From: Anarhynchus alexandrinus
Lineage: Eukaryota; Chordata; Aves; Charadriiformes; Charadriidae
Direction: 5' to 3'
Length of the DNA: 64,000 nucleotides
Assembly (NCBI GenBank): GCA_008711295.1
Contig: VUYV01000512.1
Location: 237,336-301,335, forward strand
A program made the position numbers and the translations under genes. Below the pieces are notes generated by a model that worked only from the letters and a program-made list of their open reading frames with translations, did not search any database and had not been told where the DNA came from. Each line of letters opens with the position of its first letter. Position 1 is the first letter of the stretch. Below, in pieces: positions 45,801 to 57,438 of the stretch.

Positions 45801-48800
45801 TTTGGAGCCAGATAAAGGATATTATTAAAACAACACTTTATGCTGTGCGGAAGCCAGGCTGGCCTTTAGGACAGGAGAACTAGCCTATGGACTTGACATG
45901 CTCTTGACAGGAAAATGAAAGGTGTTAGTGACATGTATTTCCTTCCACAGACACTGCAGAGCAGGGCCAGGTCATTGGAGAAGACTAAAGGACTTACCTA
46001 CATGTCTGTTCTTGTGTGTTTTTCTCTTCTCTTTTTTTACAGTAATAGTACAGAAGAGTGAGTCTGAGCAAGACAAAAAGCTTCACTGTGAAATGAGTGC
46101 ACTCTGCAGGTACCTGGAGGGTACCCCAAGGGCCCTACAAAGACCAGCCAGGTCCAGGGAGGCTCCTCTTGAGTCAGTAGCCCAACAGCCACCTCAGCCA
46201 AGCTCCAAAAAGCTGTTACTGGAGTCGTTGGGGAGGGGAGAAAACAGATTTTTCACTATGTGTGAGATGGATGGTAGATCCTCTCCAACAGGTCCAAGTT
46301 GGGTTTGGAGGGCAGGAGCTTCACAGACCTGCTCCCACAGCCCCCCCAGCCTGACAGTTCCTACTGCAAGAGGCAAACACAATGCTGCTCAGCAGGGTCA
46401 CCTGGAATTTGGTGAACAGAAAGTTCTTTAGAGAAGACCTAAAACTCAAAGTGACATAAACAGCCTGTTCTTTTAAGAAACAAGAGAGCAGATTCATAAT
46501 CCCTCACTGGGATGCCGCCGTCAGGTGACACTGACCCAGACAACATTACCAGGAGGTAACAGAAGTGTTCTTTCTTCTTCAGACAAGTTCATGGCAAAGC
46601 TGGAGACAGAACTTACTAAGCCACTGAAAAACAGTTCTGTCCTGAGTTGTTGCCTGCAGTGACCTTGTGCAAGTCCTGTTGCCTGATCTCCACAATGCAT
46701 GAATCCCAACCTGCAGTGGTGTGTCTGCTCGAACCCCCTCAGTTCAGTTCATCAACATTAGCCCAAAGAGGAAATAAAAATAAATGAGACCATCAAGAAC
46801 ACTTTCCACCACCTAGGAGCATCCCAGCTGCCTTCAAATTATGACATCTGGGTGTGGAGAATGGATGGTGCATGCCCAGAAATTACTGCCCAGTGGACAA
46901 CTGAGAAGTGCAGCTTTGGTAGAAGCAAAAGGACCGAGTGGTGTCTCTTCCACCTGCTTCCCAAAGCTCTGCTTCCCCTCTCTTCCCACCGAGTCCCAGT
47001 CCCTATTTAAATGAGAATGCTCCATGCAACGGATGGGATCCCCACAGAACCCTCCTCTGACATGGTACTCCCTTCCTCTCCGATGCCAGACAAGCCAGGA
47101 GGTCAGTGGGGAAGGTGGCTTGGGATCAACAGCGTAGAGCTAGTTCCTTTGTTGCTTCACCTATGATGCCCATTTCCAACGATTTTAACTCATTGGGACG
47201 TTTTTTTCATTGAGTGCTCAACGCTGAGACTCGTGGGAAGATTTCAACTCCACAAAGATTAAAAGCAACATGTAAATAACAGTCTGCTCAATATTAATTT
47301 CTCCAGTATTTAGGAGGTAAAAAAAAAAAAGGCCAATTAACCCAATTTGCAGTATTATGTCTGTCATAAGCACTTTAATTCAGTTCAAGTCAACTTGATC
47401 CAGAAAAAGGATAAAAAGGAATAAGCCCATTAAAAGACATGCAGCTAGCCAAAGGGGAGGTGTTAGTGGCCTCTAAACAGCCAGTTAATGGCTAGATCTG
47501 CTCTGAGACGGTTCTCTTCTATTCTTTTATGAAACAGAAATCAAGAATAGTTGTAAAAAGCAAAGGGCAACAAGGTCAAGATAAAGAGAGTGTGCATACA
47601 CACTCATCACTGCAAAGTAATGATTCAAAGCATATGTAAATGAACCGATGAGCTGCCTGACTTTGGCACATCCACACTCAAGAGCTGGAGCACACAGGTG
47701 AGATCTCAGCGCTTGTTGGGAGACCTTAGTCACATCGAAAGCTTACCCAATTCAGCCCATCTAAACAACCCAAACCAGCATCTTCACCCATTACATTGCC
47801 AATGAATTTTGATCTGAGCTTAAGGATTTATATATTCTTTTCAGCACCAGCCCATCTCCACACCAGTGTCCTGCTTGCTGGTTTACAGGCATTACTAAAA
47901 GTGAGTAAATACAGCAGCTGTGTTATCTCAGGGGCTCTCCAGAGCTGCTCACAGTAACCGCTGCTGCAGGATTAACCCCTAAGAGCCCTGGAGCAGGTGA
48001 ATACAGTGCCAAGCACTGTGATACAGCTCAACACCCAGACATGTCGCGCTACACCCCTCTATGTGCACCTGGTGGCCGGGTCAGGGACTGCCTCACTGCT
48101 GTTCCCAAGACTGCTCTCCAAGACACAACCAAAGACAAAAAAACAGGCTGTTTCTGTTGTGTCAACTCGAAAAACATGACTCAAAGTCAGGGGATCCCAA
48201 CTCTGTAATGGACGGGGCTCTTTCCCCCAGGTCAGGTTCTCACGCTAGATGCCTGCGTTGTCTAGACATGTCTAACTTCTCAGTGCAGAGATTGTCACTC
48301 CTGACTTGCAGATTTTTTAAGACGTCCCCGTTCCTGTGGTTCCTAATTCCCTTTCAGAAACTCCACCTGCCATTAGCACAGGGCAGAACTGCGGGATGTG
48401 ATGCACTTCAGGCACCAGGGCAAAGACAGAAGACACACATAAGACAAAAAGGCAATTGGAAGTTTGATAGGAGGGGGAAAAAAAAAGAGATGCATAATTG
48501 GCACCATCACCCTGGATCCACCACCATAAAATAGCCCCCCGCAAGGCAGCAAGCTGCGGAGGGGTAACTTCACAGGTCTCAGCTGAGTTCCTGCAATACA
48601 TGCACTGTAACAGAGGCAACTCCAGGTCTCCTGTGTACAGCAAAGTTAAAACGTGGTTAAAATGCGCTTGGAGTCTAACGTCCAAACTATAGACCTGGGA
48701 GATGATGGACATGAGGTCCATTTGTTTGTAAACTGGTATTTCTGAGGCACAATTCTTGCATCAAGATGAGACTTTGAGTTCAAAGCAGAAAGGATTCAAC

Positions 48801-49336
48801 CAGCTCCCAGAGAACAGCACGGAAAATCCCCTGCTGCCGGAGTCATTTTGCCTTGGTGCAGGAACACGGCTGTCCCTGCTACATCAGGATCCAGTCTCTG
48901 GTTAGTTGCCTCCCCAGTCCTTTAATTCTCTTCTCTCCAGGAACCAGGGCGGAAGCCCTCGGTATTTCAATGTCACCACCCCAACGCATTTACATAAGTG
49001 CAAGTGAGGGATGGAGGAGGGGGATATTCCTGCAGACAAGAGTACAAGTTTTAGCTCAAGAGAGGTATTTTTGACCGCTCCAGTGTTTCTGCTGTATCTA
49101 CGTTACCCCCACTCTCTCTCCCTCCTCCCTGATCTGATACCTGACAAAACCTCTGGTTTTCACCCCTCATACAGGGGCTCTCCCCAGATCAGAGGATCTC
49201 AACATGGAGATAATAGGAGCACTGGACATTTTTGGGGCTTGCCTTTGCCTTCACCCCAGGGCAGAGAATCATGTCTCTCTCTCTCCCTACTGCTTTCTTG
49301 TACACTAGGACTTGTCTTGACCCTCTAGCGCTGACT
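42801..49336 (-). other. downstream flank / possible 3' UTR of WNT9B
   Basis: Unique-looking DNA 3' of the WNT9B stop with no recognised CR1. Minus-strand poly(A)-signal candidates are ATTAAA at 48926-48921 (about 410 bases past the stop) and AATAAA at 44649-44644; further AATAAA sites lie near 43440 and 43033. A weak MIR-like piece may be at 46645-46705. Which site ends the transcript cannot be told from sequence. Confidence 0.4.
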
Positions 49337-49813
49337 TTACTGCTTGCAGCTGTAGACCACCTCTTCCTGCATGCACTGTTGGCACTCAACATAGCAACAC
49401 CACTGCACCTGACAGTGGCAAGAGAAGGTAACCAGCCGGCTCTGGGTGTTATAGCCTCGTCCACAGCACATGCTGTCACAGTTGCCTTCCCGAGAGCAGG
49501 TCCTCCCGGCAGTTCCCAGGGAGTATTTGCTGGGACGACAAAAGCTGGGGGAGTCTTCCACGTACACCAGGTCAGTAGAGCGAGGCGAAGCGGGGTGCTT
49601 GGGGGAATGGCTGTGTCTCTGTGGGCCAGCCAGCTCTGAGTGTCCCACTGCATCGTTGGTGGTGCTAAAGACCTTGACGGCATCATCGTAGCGCAGCTTC
49701 AGCAGTCGTCCAATCTCATGGAAAGGCGAAAGCTGCTTCCAGCATGTCCGGACAGCACATGAGCCGGAGACACCATGGCACTTGCATGTGGTTTTGAGAC
49801 CGTTTTTCACAGC
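49337..49813 (-). CDS. WNT9B: WNT9B coding exon 4 with stop
   Basis: Acceptor CATCAG; 158 codons and TAA (complement of 49339-49337). Opens [20 protein letters not shown], the Wnt signature with the lipidated Ser, and closes with the C-terminal cysteine-rich finger ending YSCKQ. Sixteen of the cysteines lie here. The linker with [18 protein letters not shown] is the variable region of WNT9 proteins. Confidence 0.97.
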   Translation of the reverse strand, partial: AVKNGLKTTCKCHGVSGSCAVRTCWKQLSPFHEIGRLLKLRYDDAVKVFSTTNDAVGHSELAGPQRHSHSPKHPASPRSTDLVYVEDSPSFCRPSKYSLGTAGRTCSREGNCDSMCCGRGYNTQSRLVTFSCHCQVQWCCYVECQQCMQEEVVYSCKQ

Positions 49814-52800
49814 CTGATGAGGAAGAGAAGTGGTAGTCATTATCTGCCAGGACCATGAGCCTAGTTCTGGGTAGAGGTAATACCCCAGATTGCAGACAGC
49901 CTGGAAATACTTAGAATCATAGAACCATTTAGGTTGGAAAAGACCTTTAAGATCAAGTCCAACCATTAATCCAACACTGCCAAGTACACCACTAAACCAT
50001 GTCCCTCAGCACCACGGCTACTCATCTTTTAAACACCTCCAGGGATGGTGATTCCACCACTGCCCTGGGCAGCCTATTCCAATGCTTGACAACCGTTCTG
50101 GTGAAGAAATTTTTCCTAATACCCATCCTAAACCTCCCATGGTGCAACTTAAGGCCATTTCCTCTTGTCCTATCACCCGTTACTTGGGAGAAGAGGTCAA
50201 GCCCCCCTTGCTACACCCTCCTTTCAGGGAGCTGTAGAGAGCGAGAAGATCTCCCCTCAGCCTCCTTTTCTCCAGCCTCAACACCCCCAGTTCCCTACTT
50301 CCCAGTTTTATTGGTACTATTCCTATTGAGGAGAAACTAAAAAAAAAAAACAAACAGAGGAATGGCTACAGAGTTGACTGGTGAGTCAGAGAGCAGAAAG
50401 TCTGAATGAGGACAAATGGCCAAATACTGAATACTGAGTAAATTTTTACTAAGCCTATTTGGAATAGCAGGAGTAGTCAACCATGAAACTGAGTATCTCC
50501 AGCACAGTGGATTCCCTTTGGTATATTCAAATCAAGACAGTCATAAGTCAGTAGCTGTAACATACAGGCCAAAATGCTTGATCTAATCCCTGACCCAAAC
50601 TTGTGACATGACTAGGTCCATAGTAAATTGCAGGCAGACTCATAGTTGATCTCAAGAGTGTCAACCCTTAATCTACTTCACATGTCCCACCAGCTTGGAA
50701 GCTCTAACTGTTTTCAGAACTCCCTATGGCCATGGCATAACCTATGGGGTAATTCATCCCAGTGAGTTTTACAGCTGTTACCGTGCTGCATATTGCTGTC
50801 ACTTGACCTCTGATACCGCCAGAGGATACAGGATGCTACTCTGCCACTCCAAACGTGCAGCTCCTTACCCCTGCGTTCAGGAGACTTTCCAGGGAGCTCT
50901 CAGTACCATAAGGTCCACAACACACAGGTAAACAGGTCTGGTTTGTGAGTAGGGGCAGTGAATACCCCTCTCACAAACAGCCTCAGCTGAGGATGGGTTA
51001 GAAGACTTGCACTGAGTCCTAACTTCTTTGTAGGCCTGCTGCTGCAGCTCCTCACCTTGATGCCAACATTGGTGTTGTGGATGTCCACCTTGGCCCGCAG
51101 GTCTTTGCCAATCCTCTTCTGACCCAAGAATTTTTTCAGGAACTTGGTGCTGTATTTGAGGTTGTCTCCACAAACACCCCATTGCCAGGCCTTGCGGTTC
51201 TCCAGGTCTGGGGAGTCATCGCAGGTGCAGCGCTCCATGCGCCCAGCACTACACGCTCTGGCCAAGGAGTGGGTGAGAGCTGCAGAGGACACTGCATAGA
51301 GGAAGGCAGTTTCCTTGAAACCTGCACAGGAGAAGGATTAGGAGAGGGTAGGAGCAGGAAAGCCAAAATAAAGTCTTCATCCACCACACTGGCTCTCCTG
51401 ACTGTCCATGAACTACAACCAAGTACAAAACTTAGAAATACAACGAGACAAAACTCTTCCATTACCTGCACACCATTCCTAGCAGAGAACCTCAATATCA
51501 GGTTTGAAGTAACCAGTGCAATAACACCCCAGGCTCACCTGGTGACTGTGACTGATTCAATATGGAGACAGGAGACCACTCATGAATCAAGGGATGGGTG
51601 GCAACAGCCAAACAGCCCTGGGAAAATATTCAACTGCAAAAAACAACAGCCATGAAACTCCATTTGTCCTCATCCTCACCGCAGAGCTGATAGGTCTGAA
51701 TAGAAGCCATCAACTGAAATCTCGCTGTGGCTTAAAATCAGGAAATACTTGGAAGAGACTAAAAAAATATTTTAAAAATCTGACCCGTTATTTAAAAATG
51801 TTTTTCATTGGGACTGGGTTGGCACAGTAGTAGTATTTCATATGGAATGATCACGTGTAGTTGGATGGGAAAGGTTCCATGTTGAAGAACATCTTGGGCA
51901 AGAAGGACAGACTCTCCAGCACAAATGGATTCTCTGACTTCTCTGTAAAGTATCTACTCCCAGTGACTGTGGTGATGCTTGCTGAAGCTATTCTGATTTC
52001 TAAAGCAGGTTTCCCAACTAGGCTACATTTTCCATGCGGTATGTGACCATGACACACCATGACATTTTTAACCAGGAAAGAAAGTACAATGCCTGAATAG
52101 AAATTCGGTCTGAAGACATGGGATCAGATAGGAATGGGTATGTCGATATGGCACCCATAAATCCCCCACAGAAATTCCAGAAAACACTGATTGATACAAA
52201 TCTGACCTAAACCCCAAAATATTTTGTTTTGATTACTTACCTCCTCTCCTACTTAATCCAGGGGGAAATCTTAGTATTTCCTCCAGAGCTCTTTTGCAGA
52301 AAACAAAACTATTAATGGAAAATTGCTTAACAAGTCCACAATTTAGGAAGTAGGGCAAGGAAGAGAAAGGCAGGTGCCTGAACAATAGCTCAGAGCGCAG
52401 GAATGGATAAGATTGGCCAAAATAGAAAAATTTCTGCTTATGAAAAATAGAGCACTTGCACATTGCATGGAAGGGAACACATTGAAGCAAAGACATATTC
52501 CACATTTGAAAATTCCAAATTTTCTTCCATATCAGAACGAAACAAATCTGTTTCCCCCAAACATGGAAGAGAGAGAAAGAACCACAGAGACATGATCTCG
52601 TCTTGCAGTTAGCCCTGCTTTGAGAAGAGGTTGGAAGGGATCTCTAGAATTCATCCAGTCCAACCTCAAATCTTTCCATCATTCTGTTCCCTCAAAGAAT
52701 TCCCATCCAGCTATAATAATAGATCAGACCACTGGCTGCCGAGATCTGGGTGAGGTCACCATAAATCTGAGCAGAGAACAGGACAAAGAGTTCTTCTGAT

Positions 52801-55800
52801 AGCTATCAGTGAAAAGAACTGAAAATCGACTAATCATGAAGGTAACAGAGAGCAAATTGGAGCAAATTGAAGGCAGACCTCATAGGAGTTCATTGGAATT
52901 CCACAATTTTAGATGAAAGATCGAGCAACAGTATGGACGTGGATGAGAGAGTCAACAAAATGTGGAGGAAGTCAAGGGGACCAATCAACAAACTGCTTCC
53001 TACCTCACTATTTTAGTTGCTTTATCACTGGAACAAGTAATTGAAACTAAACTTTCTGACTGACGATGCTCTATAAAATCTCTCAGGGCACTGGAAGAAT
53101 AATGAAAATATGACACCAAATCTATCAAAAGTTTTGGAAAAGCTGATATGGGACACAGTCAATACAGATTATGGATAGCAACAAGATGCTCACACATTTT
53201 CAAACAGTGGCTAACCCAAAAGAAGGGTAAAGAGAGGATAAGATACATTTGAGATCCTAAATCTGAAAAATAATTCCAGTAGCCATCTCCAAATGCTTAC
53301 CAGATTCCCAATATCCTATCTGACATACTGATACCAGAAGAGAGGAGAACATTTTCAAAACGCTTTCCCATACCATATAAAGCTAGCAGTACCAGTCAGC
53401 TCCACATACCCTGCTAAATCTGACTTTGTGGAACACCACACTGCTTCAGCTATTTCTGACCACTGATGGTTTGGTTTCTTCTGTGGCACTCCACGTAAGT
53501 GCTGGCCAAATTTCAACCCACTTGAAATCAGAGACCATTGCTTGTGGTCAGGCCACTGCAGACAGCAGTAACTGAAGATAACGAGCATACTTTCAAATCG
53601 TCTCCTTCTTCTCTCCCCTCCCACCTCCTTTTATGGCAAAGGTTCAGGGTCACCAGGCTCCCAAGTGCTTGTCTGAAAAGTCTAAGATGATTCCTTCTAC
53701 TTTGTCATAAGGCACTGATCACCATCCATTTAATTGTTTAATTCACAAATCACAGAAGTGAAGGAAAAACTGAATGCAGAAGTGAAGGAAAAACTGAATG
53801 GTCCTTAAGCCCTTGTGGAATAACAATGAGCAACAGAGCAGCTGTTGAAGCTGGATTTTCAGTAGGGCATAGCACAAATGAGCAGCAATCGGCTCCAACA
53901 AGCGTGGTTTGAGATGATCTAAACAAAGGTTTCTCCACATGTCCTGGTGATCCATCCTCCCACTATGTCAATGGAGCTCTTGTCACCACAGCCAGTGCAG
54001 CCTGGAGCAGATGTCCAGGCTGTCAGGGTCTGGTTTAGGGGTGAGTCTCTCTCCTGACCCCATTGACTGTGTTGCTAGTGACTAAATGAATCTTAAACAC
54101 TCGGTGCAAGGGGGAACATCTAAATGCAGATGTCTTTGCTGGGCAGTAGTCAGTTTGATTGCAAGCATCCAGCACAGAGCTGAATTTCAAGATGTTGAAG
54201 CAAGCCAGCTCCCCCTGGTAGGTCCTTGCACATGTCCAAGTCTTCCCCTGAGCTCTCTGGAATTATTTCTTAGCTCAGCAGCCTATAAATACAGAAAGAC
54301 GTTTGCTGCAATGGCAAGACACTGTTCTGTGGTGTGGTGTGTTCTAGACCACAAGGAAAACTATAATAGGAGGAGTTTAGCCATGTGGTGATTCTGCCAA
54401 AGGAAAGATGCTCAGGGTCAAGGATTTTTCAACGTTACAATAAAGATAGTGAGAGCACTTCAGAGCAAGTGGAAGAGACATCTCTCGGGGCGGGGGGGGA
54501 CACACCGCAAACAAAAACAAACAAACAAAGAAAAAAGAGCAGACCAGAAAGCTATAGTAGCATAGAAAGATTTAGGATGGAAGGACTTCTCAAGGTCTTT
54601 AGTACAAGAGCCCCTCAAAGCAGGGCTCACTCCCATGGCAGATAAAGTTGCTCAGGGCTCTGTCCAACTGAGTTCTTAAAATCTCCAGTGATGGAAATTC
54701 TACATCTCTGAGCCGCTGCTCCTGTGCTGTACCGCTCCTAGATTCCTCATGACATCCATGAAACCACTGCTTGAAGGTCAAATAGTCTGACCAACATGAA
54801 ATGGATTGATGGAGGGAAGGATTGTAGAATGCTCATTTCTCAAGAAGGATTTTTCTGAGTGGCTGGATCTGAGCTGTCTTTGCTATAGATATTTATTTTC
54901 CCAAAATCATCATGTGGTTTGAGTTGAAATACTGCTCACCTGACCTCCAGTGCAATCAACTGCCTCTACGGCACACCGTGGAAACCATAAGATCGTCATT
55001 GCTTTGCAAACTTTTTTATAAAGACAACAGCTGCCACTGTGCAACAAGGTGGCTTGAAATGTCTGTCCCGAATACTTTTAAATCTACCTGGTTTTGCAGA
55101 TTTCTTAAGAAATGGAGACAGGATGCAGAAGGATTTTGCATGGATCAGTGAAGAGTAATAGCCCCCATAAGTGACTGCAATAGTCATAGTAGGGTATGCA
55201 AAAGGAGTTTCCCAGTTGAGTGTCAATGTAAAACAACAAATGGTGCAGACTGTGAAGATAAATCTGGCATTCCAAAAGCCAGAAAGTCCTTGGCATTTAT
55301 TTTTTTTTTTACTAACTAAAAGTACGCAGATACAGGAAAAAAGATGGTGGCATCTGTAGAAGCAGGAACAGCATAGGTGATCCAAATAAGTCATAGTGGT
55401 TTTTCAGTTGTCACTGCAAATTAAGTGTGGCTTTCCAGCTATTACAAAAATGAATTATCTCACTGGGACATGATCTTTTTTCCCCTCTTGCACTCATAAG
55501 ATCATTAAAGACCAATAAAATGTGTATGTTTTTCTTGACCGTTTCCCTAGGACCATGGCGATGCCAAATGGTTTAATTGTTTCTAAAACTCTTCATCACT
55601 ACTTGGGTGGAAGGAGCACAGTCCATTATCTGACCAACAATGTCCAACGCAGCAACAAAACAGTAGTAGGAATATGTGAGAAACAGATCAAAAGTGGCAG
55701 CTGAAAGTGTTCCTGTTCTTTGTGAAAGGAACTAACCTATTGCAAGTAAAAGGAAAATGTGAACTAGCAATTGCTTCCAGCCAACTGTCCTCTCATATGG

Positions 55801-57438
55801 GAGATGTATATAGCATACTTTTCTGTATTAAATCATCATTTGATCCTTAAGATTGTGTAATAAAAGTTTTCAAGCACTTATCCTCATCTGCCAAAACAGG
55901 TTTTAAATTACAGGTGATATTTTATTTTGTCAGTCAGGAGTCCATGGAAATGTTGAGGCATGCCACCACGAGATAATTAAATGTTCTCCAGCTATTTGAA
56001 GATGAGGATTATTCAATTGTCATTTTCAAGTTCTTTGAGGTTGATGAAGGTACAGATGTCAGAAAGTCACTAAAAATGATCACAAACAGCTTCTTCCACA
56101 GTATGCTAAAAAATTCACAGTAAAGCCTTGCAATGAGGTAAATCTGGTCTTGTATGTGCTCGTTTACTAAAATATTAACCTAAGTTTTACTTTAATAAAA
56201 TTTGATAAATTTAAATGGAAATGTTAAAAAGTTTCAATACCAATGCTAATTAAAATTAACATTTTTATTTCATCAAAGTTAATATCGGCTTATTCAGCCC
56301 CCTTTTTTTAAGACATTACCTTACTAAACATTATCAAAGGACTGAAATTCAATAATACTGAAGACTGAATCTTAGTAAATGCTGCTAAACTGAAACTCAG
56401 TATCAGGCTGGTCAGGCATTGTTTGGATGAAGACAGGTTCAGCAGAGTATATGTGCATGCTCTGGGGACTTTTATTAAGAAATAGTTTCAAGGTCTATCT
56501 TTATTCTATTTTTCTCAAGCTCTTTTAATTTAAAGGATTTATTATGCTCCTTCTACCTCAAATACAGCACTCAGAGGACATTTTCTTCCTCTAAAACCTT
56601 CTGCGAAACAGAAGCCAGGGGCTCTTCTGCCCACTCTGTGTGAACTTCTGCAGAAACTCCAAATATATGTGAAAGGGTCTGAGGAGATATTTGTAAACCT
56701 GCACTGAAATGACTTAAGGCTGATAAAAAGCTTTTTCAAACAGTATATTAGGATTAAACTCTGTATCTGAGAACAACAGAGATTTACATACGAAAATATC
56801 CAAAGAGCTAAAAGGAGTGTTCTCTTAAAATGTCGCGTGACATAAAGCACTTAACTTCATTTTTCACAGCATCATCATTGATTAACAGCCAAGGTCAAGA
56901 CGGTCAGTCTAGGAAACTCTGGTCTCGGACAAAATCCATGAGCAGAGGGTGTGAACTTCCTTCTACTTTTCGATTCGTGACAAACTGCGCATGAAAGATG
57001 AGGACAAGGTATATTTTGTGGCAAAAAAAAATAATAAATTGCACAGGTCTCATTCCGGGGCAAAAGAGATGATCTCTGCACTGCCTGGTCACCACACCGC
57101 TTTGCTGAATTTGAGATCCATATTCCAGGGGCTACAGCACCGAGTGAGGTTTGATACTGCAAACAAAAGACTACCTTGTACCTCGCTTCAGCAGGCTGGT
57201 CCGTCCTTCCAGGCTGCAGTTCCAGCGCTCGCTGCGGAACTGGTACTGGCACTCCATGATCCCAAGGCGGATGGCATCCCGCAAGGTCTCTGCCAAGCCA
57301 GGCTCCCGCCGGCAAAGCCTCTTCTGCTTGCGGGACAGCTTCAGCAGGTCGCACTGCTTCACGTGGACCTTCCCCTGGGCAGAGTTGGTGGAGGGTCCCA
57401 GGGATGGGAAGTGGGTCAGGGCTTCTTTCCCGGTCAAG
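49337..57438 (-). CDS. WNT9B: WNT9B, coding exons 2-4 (exon 1 not found)
   Basis: Secreted, palmitoleoylated Wnt ligand that binds Frizzled/LRP receptors; in vertebrates WNT9B acts in kidney tubule induction and facial development. Exons 57438-57182, 51321-51056 and 49813-49337 join in frame (257+266+477 bases) into about 332 residues. With about 26 residues from exon 1 this equals the human length of 357. Hallmarks: [20 protein letters not shown] and [10 protein letters not shown] in exon 2; [20 protein letters not shown] in exon 3; [19 protein letters not shown] with the acyl-acceptor Ser in exon 4; a Cys-rich end closing VVYSCKQ. I count 24 cysteines. Words such as [20 protein letters not shown] and [18 protein letters not shown] fit WNT9B better than WNT9A. 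No stop or frame break is seen. Confidence 0.96.
49814..51055 (-). other. WNT9B: WNT9B intron 3
   Basis: 1.24 kb between exons 3 and 4, with GTGAGG donor and CAG acceptor. About a third is a CR1 copy (49912-50296) that begins only about 100 bases from exon 4. The rest is unique-looking. Confidence 0.9.
49912..50296 (-). mobile_element. CR1 LINE, 385 bp 3' end (type 2)
   Basis: Begins 'tagaatcatagaaccattta' and includes 'ccatgtccctcagcaccacg' and 'cttgggagaagaggtcaagc'; ends 'cctcaacacccccagttcc'. It lies in WNT9B intron 3 in the same orientation as the gene, with its 3' end next to exon 4. Confidence 0.95.
51056..51321 (-). CDS. WNT9B: WNT9B coding exon 3
   Basis: Acceptor TGCAG, donor GTGAGG. 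Encodes [20 protein letters not shown], then [37 protein letters not shown] and ends HNTNVGIK. 266 bases = two bases completing Gly plus 88 codons. Very close to the vertebrate WNT9 sequence. Confidence 0.97.
52618..52705 (-). mobile_element. degraded CR1-like fragment
   Basis: 'gaggttggaagggatctcta' and 'catccagtccaacctc' recall the reversed tail of older CR1 families. Short and diverged. Confidence 0.4.
53754..53800. repeat. 24-bp tandem duplication, 2 copies
   Basis: Unit begins 'agaagtgaaggaaaaactga'. The copies are identical except at the last base, so the duplication is recent. Confidence 0.95.
54558..54735 (-). mobile_element. degraded CR1-like fragment
   Basis: 'tagcatagaaagatttagga', 'aaagcagggctcactcccat' and 'agttcttaaaatctccagtg' follow the order of an old CR1 tail in reverse complement. 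No coding capacity. Confidence 0.55.
57182..57438 (-). CDS. WNT9B: WNT9B coding exon 2
   Basis: Starts after the acceptor TTTCAG with one base completing a Gly codon, then [14 protein letters not shown] and ends SLLKR plus one base. 85 full codons. Contains four cysteines and the N-C-S glycosylation-type site in RWNCSLEG. The donor is GTACAAG, a poor match to GTRAGT. The stronger-looking GTAGTC seven bases on would break the frame with exon 3, so the weak site is chosen. Confidence 0.95.

Larger units (their letters stand above)
51322..57181 (-). other. WNT9B: WNT9B intron 2
   Basis: 5.9 kb. It contains two degraded CR1-like fragments (52618-52705, 54558-54735) and a 24-bp tandem duplication (53754-53800). 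The part from about 55.7 to 56.9 kb is A+T-rich, with no feature recognised. Confidence 0.85.

Noticed and set aside
45922..46431. 169-codon plus-strand frame
   Set aside because: Opens at a GTG rather than an ATG and has no recognisable domain; taken as chance.
46645..46705. MIR-like words ('gtgaccttgtgcaagtcctg')
   Set aside because: Only one short block matches; too weak to list as an element.
49232..49639. 135-codon plus-strand frame
   Set aside because: It is antisense to WNT9B exon 4, whose protein is clearly conserved.
50695..51655. Plus-strand frames, including 192 codons at 51077-51655
   Set aside because: They overlap WNT9B exon 3 on the opposite strand and run into the intron without any recognised domain.
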